Shown: positions 8,986 to 19,871 of the stretch, in pieces | Numbering within the stretch: the first letter of the stretch is position 1 | How the letters are laid out: the number at the start of each line of letters is the position of its first letter | Source: Catenuloplanes atrovinosus | GTDB lineage: Bacteria > Actinomycetota > Actinomycetes > Mycobacteriales > Micromonosporaceae | Assembly (NCBI RefSeq): GCF_031458235.1 | Contig: NZ_JAVDYB010000001.1 | Coordinates: 8,023,001 to 8,087,000, forward strand | Direction of reading: 5' to 3' | DNA length: 64,000 nucleotides | The notes under the pieces: generated by a model | What the model saw: the letters and a program-made list of their open reading frames with translations, nothing else | Database searches by the model: none | Told to the model about the DNA's origin: nothing | Translations under genes and position numbers: made by a program

Positions 8986-9116
8986 CTCATCCAGAGGGGC
9001 TGAGGGATACGGCCCGATGACGCCCCGGCAACCACCCCGCGCGCTCGACGACGAGCGCGGCGGCGGCAGGTGCCAATTCCGTCCCCGTCACACGGTGTGG
9101 CGATGGGAAAGATGAG
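8986..9116 (+). promoter_or_regulatory. SAM riboswitch (S-box, SAM-I type) upstream of thrC
   Basis: P1 is formed by CTCATC (8986-8991) and GATGAG (9111-9116). Core elements in order: CCAGAG after P1, GAGGGATACGGCCCGATGA, CGGCAACC at 9026-9033, a variable GC-rich hairpin, GGTGCCAATTCC at 9069-9080, and GGGAAAGATGAG at the 3' end. These are the SAM-I class landmarks. The 3' strand of P1 overlaps the ribosome site GAGAGGA (9114-9120) for the ATG at 9130, so SAM binding would be expected to hide it and lower threonine synthase translation. The assignment rests on motif match, not on a covariance-model score. Confidence 0.9.
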
Positions 9117-9129
9117 AGGACACCTCCTC

Positions 9130-10389
9130 ATGACGTCTGCCGTCAGCCCCGCTCGCGCCCTCGTCTGTCGCGGTTGCGGCGCCGAATACCCGCTCGCCGC
9201 GCAGCACGCCTGTTACGAGTGTTTCGGCCCGCTCGAGGTCGCCTACGACCAGGACCTGCTGAAGCGGGTCACCCGTGAGCAGATCGAGGCCGGTCCGAAC
9301 AACATCTGGCGGTACGCGGGGCTGCTCCCGTCCGGCCAGGACCCGGCCGACCGGATCACGCTGAACCCGGGCATGACGCCGCTGGTCTCCGCGCCCGCGC
9401 TCGCCGCGGAGCTGGGCATGACCGGCGCGCTGTGGGTGAAGGACGACTCCGCGAACCCGACGCACTCGTTCAAGGACCGGGTGGTGTCGGTGGCGCTGTC
9501 CGCCGCCCGCGGCCTGGGCTTCACGCGGTTCGCCTGCGCCTCCACCGGCAACCTGGCCAACTCGGTCGCCGCGCACGCGGCCCGGGCGGGCGTGCCGTCG
9601 ATCGTTTTCATCCCGGCCGACCTGGAGCAGGGCAAAATCATCACCACCGCGGTGTACGGCGGCGACCTGGTGGCGATCGAGGGGTCGTACGACGACGTCA
9701 ACCGCCTGTGCAGCGAACTGGTCGAGACGGACGAGTTCGAGGACACCGCGTTCGTCAACGTCAACGTCCGGCCGTACTACGCGGAGGGCTCCAAGACGCT
9801 CGGCTACGAGGTCGCGGAGCAGCTCGGCTGGCGGATTCCGGAGCAGGTCGTGATCCCGATGGCCAGCGGCGAGCTGCTGACCAAGGTCGACAAGGCGTTC
9901 TCCGAGCTGGTCGAGATCGGACTGGTCGAGGCGCCGGCGAACGGCTGGACCGTGTTCGGCGCGCAGTCCGCCGGCTGCAACCCGATCGCGGTGGCGCTGC
10001 ACGAGGAGACCGACGAGATCCGCCCGGTGCGCCCGACCGGCATCGCGAAGTCGCTGAACATCGGCGACCCGGCGGCCGGCCTCTATGCGCTGGAGGCGGT
10101 GCGGCGGACCGGCGGCTGGATGGACTACGCGGACGACGACGAGATCCGCGACGCGATCCGGCTGCTGGCGCGCACCACCGGCGTCTTCGCGGAGACCGCG
10201 GGCGGCGTCACCACCGCGGTGCTGGCCAAGCTGATCAAGTCTGGCCGGCTCGACCCGGCGAAGGAGACGGTCGTCTACAACACCGGCGAGGGATTGAAGA
10301 CGCTGGACGCGGTGGCTAGCCTCGTGGGGCCGACGCACACGGTGAAGCCGTCGCTGCGTTCCGCGCGGGAGGCGGGCCTGCTCGGCTGA
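9130..10389 (+). CDS. thrC: Threonine synthase
   Basis: 419 residues. It converts O-phosphohomoserine to threonine with PLP in the cytosol. A zinc-ribbon-like start (CRGC then CYEC) precedes the fold-type II PLP domain; the cofactor lysine lies in NPTHSFKDR and the phosphate-binding loop in STGNLANS. The C-terminal YNTGEGLKTLDAV is typical of the family. The ATG at 9130 is placed by the ribosome site GAGAGGA that forms the riboswitch edge; earlier in-frame starts lie inside the aptamer. SAM control makes sense because homoserine carbon is shared between threonine and methionine. It stands alone as a single-gene unit. Confidence 0.96.
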   Translation: MTSAVSPARALVCRGCGAEYPLAAQHACYECFGPLEVAYDQDLLKRVTREQIEAGPNNIWRYAGLLPSGQDPADRITLNPGMTPLVSAPALAAELGMTGALWVKDDSANPTHSFKDRVVSVALSAARGLGFTRFACASTGNLANSVAAHAARAGVPSIVFIPADLEQGKIITTAVYGGDLVAIEGSYDDVNRLCSELVETDEFEDTAFVNVNVRPYYAEGSKTLGYEVAEQLGWRIPEQVVIPMASGELLTKVDKAFSELVEIGLVEAPANGWTVFGAQSAGCNPIAVALHEETDEIRPVRPTGIAKSLNIGDPAAGLYALEAVRRTGGWMDYADDDEIRDAIRLLARTTGVFAETAGGVTTAVLAKLIKSGRLDPAKETVVYNTGEGLKTLDAVASLVGPTHTVKPSLRSAREAGLLG

Positions 10390-10452
10390 CTGATCACCCT
10401 CCGGGGTGGCCTGTTGATCGACGCGTAGCGGAAAGCCTTGACGTGATTCTCG

Positions 10453-10563
10453 CTACACCGCAAAATGCTCCGTGCGGGGAGACGCGACGCCGTAAGAGTT
10501 GCGGATCCTGAGCTTGGCGACAATCTCTTCCGCCGACTCGACGACCCAGTGCTGATCGTTCAT
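10453..10563 (-). CDS. Possible 36-aa small protein
   Basis: An open frame of 36 codons on the minus strand in the 248-base gap between thrC and the acetyltransferase gene, starting MNDQHWVVESAEEIV and ending TEHFAV. About three quarters of third codon positions are G or C, close to that of real genes here, but there is no clear ribosome site and no family I recognise. It could be a gene remnant or chance. A weak hairpin at 10395-10408 (CACCC/GGGTG) just after thrC is the only other structure seen in this gap. Confidence 0.2.
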   Translation of the reverse strand: MNDQHWVVESAEEIVAKLRIRNSYGVASPRTEHFAV

Positions 10564-10637
10564 CGAGGTGCTGTGCGAGCGTCTCCCCGACCAAATTCAT
10601 TCGCCAGATCGCGGGCTTCCCGGGCAGGGTGCACGGC

Positions 10638-11648
10638 ATGAGCCTGCGCGTCACCGCCGTCGACCTCGCCGACGACCCCGAGTGCGGGGAGGCGACGGCG
10701 ATCATGCGCCTCGCCGGCCGCACCGACACCCCGGACCTGCCCGTTCTCAGCCAGCGCCGATACCTGTCCCGGTTACGGAATCCGCAGGTCGGCGAGCGTC
10801 GGCTCGGCTTCCTGGCCCGGGCGGACGGCGTCGCGGTCGGCACCGGCCTGCTGGTCCTGCCGGACGAGCGGAACCGGGACACCGCGATGATCGAGGTGCA
10901 CGTGCTGCCGGAGCACCGCCGCCGGGGCGCGGGCCGCGCGCTGCACGAGCACCTCACCGGGATCGTCCGCGGCGAGGGCCGCACGACCGTGCTGGCGACC
11001 ACGTCGGAGTCGCTGCCCGGTGGCCCGGCGCGCCCCGGTCACGGCTCCGCGTTCGCGGAGGCGCTCGGCTACCGGCGCGCCTCGACCGCGCACGGGCAGG
11101 CACTGGACCTCGACGACGTACCGGTCGAGCGACTCCTGTCGCAGGCCACGCCGCACACGGCGGGATACTCGCCGGTGCTCTGGACCGGCGAGGTGCCGGA
11201 GGCCGACGTCGAGGACATCGCCTATCTGAACGGGCGGCTGCTGCTCGACGCGCCGACCGGCGAGCTGGAGCTGGAGGCGGAGAAGCCGGACCCGTCCGTG
11301 ATCCGCGCCTACGAGCGGGGCTACCGCGACAAGGGCGGCACGCTGTTCCACGCGGCCATGCGGGACGACGCCACCGGCCGGCTCGTCGCCTGGACGATGA
11401 TCGAGCAGCTGGACGAGCCGGTCTCGTGGGGCTGGCAGCAGATCACGCTGGTCGACCCGGCGCACCGCGGTCACCGCCTCGGGATGGCCGTCAAAATCCA
11501 CAACCATCTGCAGGTACGGGCGAAAGCGCCCGAACTTCGCCACCTGCACACCTGGAACTCGGCCGCGAACACGCACATGATGGCGATCAACGCGGCGCTC
11601 GGCTTCCGTCCCGCCGGAGCGACGATCGACTGGCAGCGGCGCTTCTAG
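10638..11648 (+). CDS. Tandem-GNAT acetyltransferase
   Basis: 336 residues with two GNAT folds. The first has the acetyl-CoA loop RRRGAGRAL near residue 97 after VHVLPEH; the second has HRGHRLGMAVKI near 278 and the closing NAALGFRPAG. Two-domain GNATs include mycothiol synthase MshD, but the sequence does not let me assign that. The substrate is unknown. The ATG at 10638 is preferred over GTG 10629 because GGGCAGGG precedes it at a workable distance. Monocistronic. It likely acylates a small amine or alcohol in the cytosol. Confidence 0.8.
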   Translation: MSLRVTAVDLADDPECGEATAIMRLAGRTDTPDLPVLSQRRYLSRLRNPQVGERRLGFLARADGVAVGTGLLVLPDERNRDTAMIEVHVLPEHRRRGAGRALHEHLTGIVRGEGRTTVLATTSESLPGGPARPGHGSAFAEALGYRRASTAHGQALDLDDVPVERLLSQATPHTAGYSPVLWTGEVPEADVEDIAYLNGRLLLDAPTGELELEAEKPDPSVIRAYERGYRDKGGTLFHAAMRDDATGRLVAWTMIEQLDEPVSWGWQQITLVDPAHRGHRLGMAVKIHNHLQVRAKAPELRHLHTWNSAANTHMMAINAALGFRPAGATIDWQRRF

Positions 11649-11810
11649 GGCCTGTCTGGCGGATCGTCGCCGGCCTGCGGCGTGGCCCAGCCGCCGCCTG
11701 ACCGCACGTCGCGGAAGCCCACATGCAGCACCGGTATCCGGACTTCCGCGCCGCACACCCGGACGACAGCTGGACCTCGCCTCGGCTCGGCGAGATCCGC
11801 CGAACCCGCC

Positions 11811-12269
11811 CTAGGGTGCGCCCTGGTCGGCGCGTGTCCGGCGCAGCCGCGTGGCCCACGGGCGCAGCGGGTTCTCCCGGTACCGGCCGGCGGCCAGGCC
11901 GGCGCGCCGCTCGAACCAGTTCCGCGAGCCGTACGACTTGGTCAGCAGGTACGACCAGCCGCAGGCCAGCCAGTAGGCGGGGAAGAACAGCGGGCCCAGC
12001 CCGGCGTACTGGGCGACGTGCCGCGTCTCGTGCGCGAGCAGCTCGGCCTGGTCCGGGTGCAGCATCCACTCGGCCGGCCGCCGGGTGAGGATCACGGAGC
12101 CGACCGTGAACGTGCGGCGCAGCGCCGGGCGGCGGCACTCGCCCGCGATCAGCACGCCGCCCGGCCCGCGACGGAGCCGGGCGCGGGCGGCCGTGGCGAT
12201 CAGCAGCCCGATCGGCGTCGTGCCGTTTATGGCGGTCAGTGCCGTCCGACCCACGTGCCGCGCCCGCAT
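11811..12269 (-). CDS. Small protein with HExxH-like motif, possibly membrane-associated
   Basis: 152 residues from ATG 12269. A hydrophobic patch near residues 12-27 is followed by [17 protein letters not shown] and then [16 protein letters not shown] near 80-95, an HExxH arrangement as in zinc peptidases. Another hydrophobic segment ([17 protein letters not shown]) follows, and the C-terminus is basic. This matches short actinobacterial proteins of unknown function with a single HExxH; a third zinc ligand is not obvious. Activity is inferred only from the motif. The gene stands alone between two acetyltransferase genes. The 162 bases between 11649 and 11810 hold nothing I recognise. Confidence 0.65.
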   Translation of the reverse strand: MRARHVGRTALTAINGTTPIGLLIATAARARLRRGPGGVLIAGECRRPALRRTFTVGSVILTRRPAEWMLHPDQAELLAHETRHVAQYAGLGPLFFPAYWLACGWSYLLTKSYGSRNWFERRAGLAAGRYRENPLRPWATRLRRTRADQGAP

Positions 12270-12332
12270 GTCCTCACTCTCCGTAATTGATACGTATCTG
12301 TGTGGAGTTTTGTGTCCGCCGTGCCATTCCGC

Positions 12333-12866
12333 TCAGGCCCGCCGTCGCATTTGGAGTTCGGTCAGACCGGGCAGCGTCGGATGTGGTACCCGGATGCCGG
12401 TGTCGCGGAAACCGAGTCGTTCGTACGCCCGGACCGCGCGGTCGTTGCCGGTCACCACCTCCAGCATCAGCTCCGGCCGCCGCTCGTCCCGCGACCATCG
12501 CGCCACCGCCTCGATCAGCTCTCCGACCAGCCCCGTTCCGCGCAGCCGCGGCGTCACGTAGACCGCGAATATCACGGTCACCCGGCGGTCCGAGGCCAGC
12601 ACGATCCCGCCCGCATGCCCCACGAACCGTCCATCCTCGACGGCCACGAACTGGACGGCCAGACCCGATCGGATGTTGTGCGCGATCTGTGCGCGGAAAT
12701 CCTCGTGCGGCCGTGCCGCGGCATCCGCCACCGTTTCCAGAAATGCGAGCGGAGAATCGGCGAGCATTTCCAGTCGCAGCGCCCGCATTCGCGCGGCGTC
12801 GGGGACCCGAACGCGCGCGATCGTGACGGGGGCGGGGTGGCGTACCGGGGCAATGGTGCTGGTCAT
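12333..12866 (-). CDS. GNAT family N-acetyltransferase
   Basis: 177 residues from ATG 12866. A single GNAT domain: AARMRALRLEMLADSPLAFLE at the N-terminus, VYVTPRLRGTGLVGELIE with the acetyl-CoA loop RLRGTGLVG near residue 112, and the closing NDRAVRAYERLGFRDTG. Similar to acetyltransferases acting on small amines or protein N-termini; no substrate can be named. The first 33 codons of the longer frame (to 12965) are unlikely to be coding and were dropped. Divergent from the cold-shock gene. Confidence 0.85.
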   Translation of the reverse strand: MTSTIAPVRHPAPVTIARVRVPDAARMRALRLEMLADSPLAFLETVADAAARPHEDFRAQIAHNIRSGLAVQFVAVEDGRFVGHAGGIVLASDRRVTVIFAVYVTPRLRGTGLVGELIEAVARWSRDERRPELMLEVVTGNDRAVRAYERLGFRDTGIRVPHPTLPGLTELQMRRRA

Positions 12867-13162
12867 GTTGCTCTGCCTACCCGGAAGCGGGGGATCGGGC
12901 AACCGGTATCGACGAGAAGGAACCGTCCGGGATCGTTCCTTGGCGGGCCGGGCAACGATCACCATCAGTAGCCGCGGGCGGAAGCGCTGCGTCCACGGTG
13001 TCCGTTTTAGGGTAGTGCACGGTTGGTGTTGCTCGTGTAGCGTGCGGTTCGGCCGCAGTGTTTCGAGGACCCAGACGGACCCGGATCAGGCGGCCCCGGA
13101 TGAGCAGTTGCTTAAGCCGGGGGGTTGGCGCAACCAGCACCATTGAAGTGAGGAAGTGCACC
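12867..13162. other. Divergent regulatory gap upstream of cspA
   Basis: 296 bases with no credible gene between the acetyltransferase start and the cold-shock start. The right part (about 13010-13162) is less GC-rich and is probably the promoter and 5' leader of the cold-shock gene; a small hairpin GGTTG-GCG-CAACC lies at about 13125-13137, just before the ribosome site. Long structured leaders are common for csp genes. I could not fix a promoter with confidence. Confidence 0.4.
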
Positions 13163-13366
13163 GTGGCACAGGGCACCGTCAAGTGGTTCAACAGCGAAAA
13201 GGGCTACGGTTTCATCGCGGTTGACGGGGGGCAGGACGTCTTCGTCCACTTCTCCGCGATCGAGATGGACGGCTACAAGGCGTTGGACGACGGGCAGCGC
13301 GTGGAGTTCGAGATCGCGCAGGGTCAGAAGGGACCGCAGGCGGAGAAGGTGCGGGTCATCGCCTGA
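13163..13366 (+). CDS. Cold-shock protein (CspA family)
   Basis: 67 residues, the usual length, forming one OB-fold cold-shock domain. Both RNA-binding motifs are present: KGYGFI (RNP1) and VFVHFSAI (RNP2). It begins [17 protein letters not shown], the standard actinobacterial form, from GTG 13163 preceded by GAGGAAG. It binds single-stranded RNA and DNA and melts structure in the cytosol. It is transcribed alone. An imperfect hairpin around 13416-13444 may end the transcript. Confidence 0.97.
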   Translation: MAQGTVKWFNSEKGYGFIAVDGGQDVFVHFSAIEMDGYKALDDGQRVEFEIAQGQKGPQAEKVRVIA

Positions 13367-13574
13367 TTCGCCGGTGGCGGCCCGGACCGGGCCGACCTCT
13401 CCATCTCCCATTCGGGGCGTCGCTCCTCACTCGTTGAGGCGGCGCCCTGCTCACGTGTGGGCACGGTTGCACCCCACCCCGGCATGTTGATGAGCTTCAA
13501 ACTCTTATTCGGCTTCGTAATGCGAGCATGAGCCGCTAGCTGTATCAGACAGCTTTTCCTGAGGAGCGCCACCG

Positions 13575-14483
13575 GTGGGTTACCCGCCTATCGAGCAACC
13601 TTATTACTATCAGCCTCAGTACGACGTGAACGATCCGCTCGTCACCCCGCCCGGCGCCGGAGTCAGCGGCTGGGTCTCGCGGATCAGCGACACGTTCAAA
13701 CGCAGCTGGCGAAGCGTCTTTTCGATCATCTTTGTCACCCAGTTCCTGCCGGGCATCGGGATTGCGCTGGTCGCCGTCGGGATTATCGTCGCGGTGCTGA
13801 TCTCCAACCCGGATCTGCCGGACCGGCTGATCGGTCCGGACCCGTTCGGCGACTCGCCGCCGCCCCCGCGCGTGACGATCGCGGTCGGCGCCGCGCTCGT
13901 GGCCGGCGGCGTCGCCCTCCTCCTCGTCAGCCTGTGGGTCCAGGTGGTCGGCATCGCCGCGAGCACCTGGGCGATCGTCCGCGAGGCCGCCACCGGGCAG
14001 CCGGCCGGGCTGGGTGCGGCGCTGCGGTACGGCGTCCGGCGCGGCTTCGGTCTCGTCGGCTGGTCGCTGCTCGGCGGCCTGCTGTTCGTGCTCGGCATCG
14101 TGGCCTGCGTCCTGCCCGGCATCTACGTCGCCTTCGGCCTGGCCATGCTCGCGCCGGTCGTGATCTTCCAGCGGCAGGGGCTCGGCGCGTCGTTCGGCGC
14201 GCTGCACCGCAACGCGCTGACGATCATCGTGCGCGTGATCATCGTCTACGGCGTGGTGCAGTTCGCCAGCGGCATCGTCAGCACGCTGTTCCAGATCCCG
14301 ATGGCGGTGCTCACCGACCCGGCCACGATCCTCGCGTTCGCCGCCGGCGGCGGCGTGGTGCTGGCCCTGGTGATGTTGCCCCTGCAGGCGATCCAGATCA
14401 TCGGCACCCTGCTCACCTACGCGGAGCAGCGGGCGGCGTCCGCGCCGCTGACCACCGCGCAACTGGCGGACGAACTCGGCTGA
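13575..14483 (+). CDS. Polytopic membrane protein (GDPD membrane-domain-like)
   Basis: 302 residues from GTG 13575 after TGAGGAGC. A Tyr/Pro/Gln-rich cytosolic start ([10 protein letters not shown]) leads to about six hydrophobic segments. The layout ([20 protein letters not shown], then long helices, [40 protein letters not shown]) resembles actinobacterial proteins annotated as the membrane domain of glycerophosphodiester phosphodiesterase, but no catalytic domain is attached. Function unknown. It precedes groEL but is separated from it by the CIRCE promoter, so it is a separate unit. Confidence 0.75.
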   Translation: MGYPPIEQPYYYQPQYDVNDPLVTPPGAGVSGWVSRISDTFKRSWRSVFSIIFVTQFLPGIGIALVAVGIIVAVLISNPDLPDRLIGPDPFGDSPPPPRVTIAVGAALVAGGVALLLVSLWVQVVGIAASTWAIVREAATGQPAGLGAALRYGVRRGFGLVGWSLLGGLLFVLGIVACVLPGIYVAFGLAMLAPVVIFQRQGLGASFGALHRNALTIIVRVIIVYGVVQFASGIVSTLFQIPMAVLTDPATILAFAAGGGVVLALVMLPLQAIQIIGTLLTYAEQRAASAPLTTAQLADELG

Positions 14484-14521
14484 ACGGGTCCTCCGCGCGG
14501 TCGCGGGACCACGCATCGTGC

Positions 14522-14547
14522 TTGCACTCGCATGGGCAGAGTGCTAA
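14522..14547 (+). promoter_or_regulatory. CIRCE operator 1 with overlapping promoter
   Basis: TTGCACTC (14522-14529), nine bases, GAGTGCTAA (14539-14547): a near-perfect CIRCE element, the binding site of the heat-shock repressor HrcA. TTGCAC (14522-14527) and TAAAAA (14545-14550) are 17 bases apart and could serve as -35 and -10, so the repressor would cover the promoter. Confidence 0.9.
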
Positions 14548-14556
14548 AAAAGGTTC

Positions 14557-16396
<1,840 letters not shown>

Positions 16397-16411
16397 GTCC
16401 GAGCTTCACCG

Positions 16412-16443
16412 AACGGGCGGGTCGCGCGAGCGGCCCGCCCGTT
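16412..16443 (+). terminator. groEL terminator
   Basis: AACGGGCGGG (16412-16421) and CCCGCCCGTT (16434-16443) form a perfect 10-bp stem around a 12-base loop, followed by TTCC. It lies 16 bases after the groEL stop. Confidence 0.85.
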
Positions 16444-16577
16444 TCCGTTCCACCGGCGACTCCACGAGCGTCGATCTTGCGGAAAATGTCCGTTTCGCGT
16501 GAAAGTCTGGGATTTCGGGGCTGCATCCGCGTCCTCCGCGGGTGGCCCGGCCAAGCCGAAACCCGCAAAGGACCGAC

Positions 16578-17393
16578 ATGCGCAACGAAGGCACGGAACC
16601 CACCGCCGAAGGCCCGGAGCCGGACGACGGCAGCACCTACACCTCCGCGGTGGCGCACCGGCCCCGGCGGCCGAAGCAGCAGCTGATCGCGGGCGCCGCG
16701 GGCGTGCTCGCCGTCCTCGGCGTCGGCGGCGTCATCCTCGCCACCCAGGGCCGGAACGAACCCGTCGCCATCTCCACCGCGGACCCCGCGCCGCCGCCGG
16801 GCGTGGCCACCGTCGTCCCGTCGGTGCCGCTCATCCCGACGGCCTCCGGCCTGCCGGTCCCGCCCTCCGCGACCGCCGGCGCCGCCCCCTCCGCGCCGGC
16901 CCCCGCCCCGGTGTCGCCGCGGCCCGGCGCCGCGGCCCCGACGGCGGCGACGAGGGCGGTCCCGGCACCGGCGGCCACCGCGCGGTCGGAGCGGAACGAG
17001 CAGCCCGGCGCGGCCGCGCTGCCGCAACCGTCCAAGACTCTGCGCGCGCAGCCGCAGAGCACCGCGGTCAAGGACTCGGAGGTGCAGGTGGTCCAGACGG
17101 CCTCCCCGGACGACAAGGAACGGCTGAAGGTGGCGTCCGCGCGGGCGGATCTGACCGGGTACCGCGAGCTGTCCTGGGTGACCGAGGAGAACGAGCGGAT
17201 CGGCGACGTGCGGTGCACCAACAGGATCCGGCTCAGCCCGGACCTGCCGGCTCAGCCGCGGTCCACGCTGCTGATCTGCTGGCGGGTCAGCGCCACCAGG
17301 AGCGTCTACACGGTCGCGGTGAACGTGGACGGCAAGCCGTCCCGGGTCCGGAGCATCGAGGCGCTGGAGGCGGCCTGGCGCAAGCTCGGCTGA
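16578..17393 (+). CDS. Single-pass membrane protein with Pro/Ala-rich extracytoplasmic region
   Basis: 271 residues from ATG 16578, which follows AAAGGA. A short acidic cytosolic N-terminus, a basic stretch (RPRRPKQQ) and one helix at about residues 36-60 (LIAGAAGVLAVLGVGGVIL) are followed by ~110 residues of Pro/Ala/Thr/Ser linker. The C-terminal ~90 residues look folded (SARADLTGYRELSWVTEEN, RCTNRIRLSPDLP) with two cysteines that could pair. The topology suggests a wall-spanning linker that presents the outer domain. I do not recognise the family. It is separate from groEL, with terminators on both sides. Confidence 0.75.
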   Translation: MRNEGTEPTAEGPEPDDGSTYTSAVAHRPRRPKQQLIAGAAGVLAVLGVGGVILATQGRNEPVAISTADPAPPPGVATVVPSVPLIPTASGLPVPPSATAGAAPSAPAPAPVSPRPGAAAPTAATRAVPAPAATARSERNEQPGAAALPQPSKTLRAQPQSTAVKDSEVQVVQTASPDDKERLKVASARADLTGYRELSWVTEENERIGDVRCTNRIRLSPDLPAQPRSTLLICWRVSATRSVYTVAVNVDGKPSRVRSIEALEAAWRKLG

Positions 17394-17403
17394 CACACGC
17401 GAC

Positions 17404-17431
17404 GGCGCCCGGGGCGTGAGCCCCGGGCGCC
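17404..17431. terminator. Bidirectional terminator
   Basis: GGCGCCCGGGGC (17404-17415) pairs perfectly with GCCCCGGGCGCC (17420-17431) across a 4-base loop GTGA. It lies between two convergent genes ending at 17393 and 17461. Confidence 0.85.
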
Positions 17432-17460
17432 GCCTCAGTGCGGTACGGCTACCTGCCGGA

Positions 17461-19584
17461 TCAGTACGGCGAGACCGTGAACGTCGAGCCGCTGGTGATC
17501 AGCGACTGCGTGACGTCGGCCACGGCGGTGGCGTCACCGACCACGCCGCTGCTGACCACGGTCACCGTGTAGGTGCCGTTCGGCACCGGGTTGCCGGTCG
17601 GGGTCGGCGGGTCGGTGTTGGTCACGCTGTTGGTGAGATCCAGCGTGCAGAGCAGCTCCAGGTCACTGATCACCAGGACGCTGGTGCACTCCTGGATCTG
17701 GCCGACCGTCTTGATGCCGCTGCCGCCGGTCGTCTCCAGCGGGTTGTAGGCGGTCGCCGTGCCGGAGCCGCCGCGCACCAGGTAGACGTGCGCGCTCGCC
17801 GCGTTGCCGGTGCCGAACGGCGCCAGATCCTCGAAACCGGCGCCGAGCACGTCCAGCGTCACGGTGGTGTTGGACGGCGCCGTGTTGGGCGTGACGGTGA
17901 TGCCGAACGAGTAGTCGTAGGCCGAGGACAGCGACTTCGTACCGGCGTCGGTCTTGACGGTCAGCGCGAGATTGTTGCCGGCCGCGCGCGGCGTGGTCGT
18001 ACCGGTGAAGCTGGTGCCGTTGGCCGCGACGACGATGTCCTCCAACTCGGCCCCGCCGATGGAGGCGGTGAGGCCGGCGGTGAAGCCGCTGCCCTGCACC
18101 GTGACCGTGTTGCCACCCTGCGCCGGGCCGCTACCCGGCGAGATGGAGCTGACGGTCAGCGTCGCGCCGACCCGGTAGACACTCGTGCCGACCAGCGTGT
18201 CGGAGGCGGTGTTACCCGTGTAGATGCACACGTTCCACGCGCTGGTGGTGCCGTCCGCGGGCGTGTAGACCACGGTGTTCGGCACCGTGAGCGCCGCCTT
18301 GGTGTTCGAGATCCGGATGACGTTCGTCGCGGCGAGGACCGTACCGCTGGTGGCGTAGGTCGACGGGCAGGCGCTCTTGGTGAGCGTCGCCGCCGGCGTG
18401 GTCACGCCGAGCAGGAAGTTGGCGGTCGTGGACGAGGTCGCCGTGATCGTGGTGGCCGTGGCGGTGGACCCGGACTCCGGGCTCAGCGTGACGGTCGGCA
18501 GCGTCGGCGTGTAGGCCGCGTTACCGGCCGCGATCTGCCCGCTGCCGGCGGTGTTGCCACCGTAGATGCAGACGTTGTAGGTGCCCGGTGCCAGCACGCC
18601 GGTCGGCACCGTGATGGTCACCGTGTCGTTGTTCGACGAGGTCGTCGCGACCGTGCCGGCGCCGGGCGAGCCGTAGGTGGTGGGGCACGAGGGAGCGGAC
18701 GAGAAGACCACGGCCGGGGTGATGCCGGTGAAGGCGCCGGCCAGCGTGGCGGTGATCTGGTTGCCGCCCGCGTTCTTGCCCGTGGTGCTGCTCAGGATGG
18801 CCTGCGGGAACGACGGCTGGTACGTCGCGCTACCCACGCCGAGCAGCACGCTCGTCGCGGTGGAGCCGTTGTAGAGGCACACCCGGTACGGTCCGCCGGA
18901 CGCCGTCGCGCCGGCCGGGATCGTGACGGAGGCCTGGTCGGCCGAGTTCCGCGTGGCGGTGGCCGCGAAGCTGGTGTTGCCGGTGGTGTACGTCGCGGGG
19001 CAGGACGCGCCGCTGGTCAGCGTCGCGCCGACGGTGGTGGCGGTGCCGATGATGCCGGTCGCCCCGATGGTGATCTGGTTGCCGCCGGCGGACGGGCCGG
19101 TGGTGGCCGACAGCGTGCCCGGCAGGTAGCTGCGGAAGGCCGTGGTGGCGGTCGACGCGTTGCCGATCAGCGGAGAGCCGACGGCCACGGTGCCGCTGGT
19201 GACGCCGTAGATGCACACCCGGAACGTGTTGGGCGCGGTGCCCAGGTTCGGCGTGACGAAGGAGACCGCGTCGTCGGAGATCCTGGTGATGCTGAGGCCG
19301 GCCAGGTTGGTGGCGGACGTCGCCACGTTGGTGGCCGGGCAGGTGGCCGCCGTCGTCAGCCGGACGTCGATCTGCGCGGCCGTCGCGATGCCGGTGAGGA
19401 GGCCGGTCGCGTTGGCGGTGACCGTGGTGCCGCCGGTGACGGGTCCGCTGTTGGGCGTGAGGGTGACGGCCACGTTCGCGGCGAACGCGGGTGGAGCGGC
19501 CGCGAGCAGGACGGCGGATACCGCTCCTGCCGCGATACCGGCGCGGAGCAGCCGGCGGCCGATGGTTGGCTGGGACTTGCGCAT
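17461..19584 (-). CDS. Secreted IPT/TIG repeat protein
   Basis: 707 residues with a clear signal peptide: basic start, hydrophobic core, and likely cleavage after PPAFA at residue ~35. The mature part is Thr/Ser/Gly/Ala-rich beta sandwich repeats of the IPT/TIG type (TPNSGPVTGGTTVT, SPGSGPAQGGNTVTVQGSGF). Four tandem modules of about 105-113 residues each carry one CPxT(N/Y) near the middle and one VC(I/L)Y near the end, so each probably has one disulfide; two less regular modules close the protein. There is no sortase signal or membrane anchor. Likely a surface or extracellular adhesive or scaffold protein; ligand unknown. The 287 bases upstream (19585-19871), shared with a divergent gene, show no other feature. 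Confidence 0.85.
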   Translation of the reverse strand: MRKSQPTIGRRLLRAGIAAGAVSAVLLAAAPPAFAANVAVTLTPNSGPVTGGTTVTANATGLLTGIATAAQIDVRLTTAATCPATNVATSATNLAGLSITRISDDAVSFVTPNLGTAPNTFRVCIYGVTSGTVAVGSPLIGNASTATTAFRSYLPGTLSATTGPSAGGNQITIGATGIIGTATTVGATLTSGASCPATYTTGNTSFAATATRNSADQASVTIPAGATASGGPYRVCLYNGSTATSVLLGVGSATYQPSFPQAILSSTTGKNAGGNQITATLAGAFTGITPAVVFSSAPSCPTTYGSPGAGTVATTSSNNDTVTITVPTGVLAPGTYNVCIYGGNTAGSGQIAAGNAAYTPTLPTVTLSPESGSTATATTITATSSTTANFLLGVTTPAATLTKSACPSTYATSGTVLAATNVIRISNTKAALTVPNTVVYTPADGTTSAWNVCIYTGNTASDTLVGTSVYRVGATLTVSSISPGSGPAQGGNTVTVQGSGFTAGLTASIGGAELEDIVVAANGTSFTGTTTPRAAGNNLALTVKTDAGTKSLSSAYDYSFGITVTPNTAPSNTTVTLDVLGAGFEDLAPFGTGNAASAHVYLVRGGSGTATAYNPLETTGGSGIKTVGQIQECTSVLVISDLELLCTLDLTNSVTNTDPPTPTGNPVPNGTYTVTVVSSGVVGDATAVADVTQSLITSGSTFTVSPY

Positions 19585-19871
19585 GCGTGGGTCCTCCTAC
19601 GGTTATGCAACCGCATAGTTCGGCTCTGGTCTTGGCCCGCGCGTTGTCGTGTGTCGGGCCGTCCGATCCAGCGCTGCCGTGCAGCACAGCCGTGTACTTT
19701 GGGTGATCAGAAGATAACCGAACGCAACTAGCCGTGGTCCGAAGTCACCAACTTTGTGGCCACATATCGTCATGACGCGGGCAGCGCGGCGACGATGGCT
19801 GCCACCGTGCGTGGCCGATCCGGTGATCGTGACGGCTGGATTCCGCCGCGGACAGCGCTAGTCTCGATCGG

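Noticed and set aside
17416-19731. Long plus-strand frame opposite the IPT protein (771 codons).
   Set aside because: Arg/Gly/Val-rich shadow; the minus-strand frame has a signal peptide and recognisable repeats.
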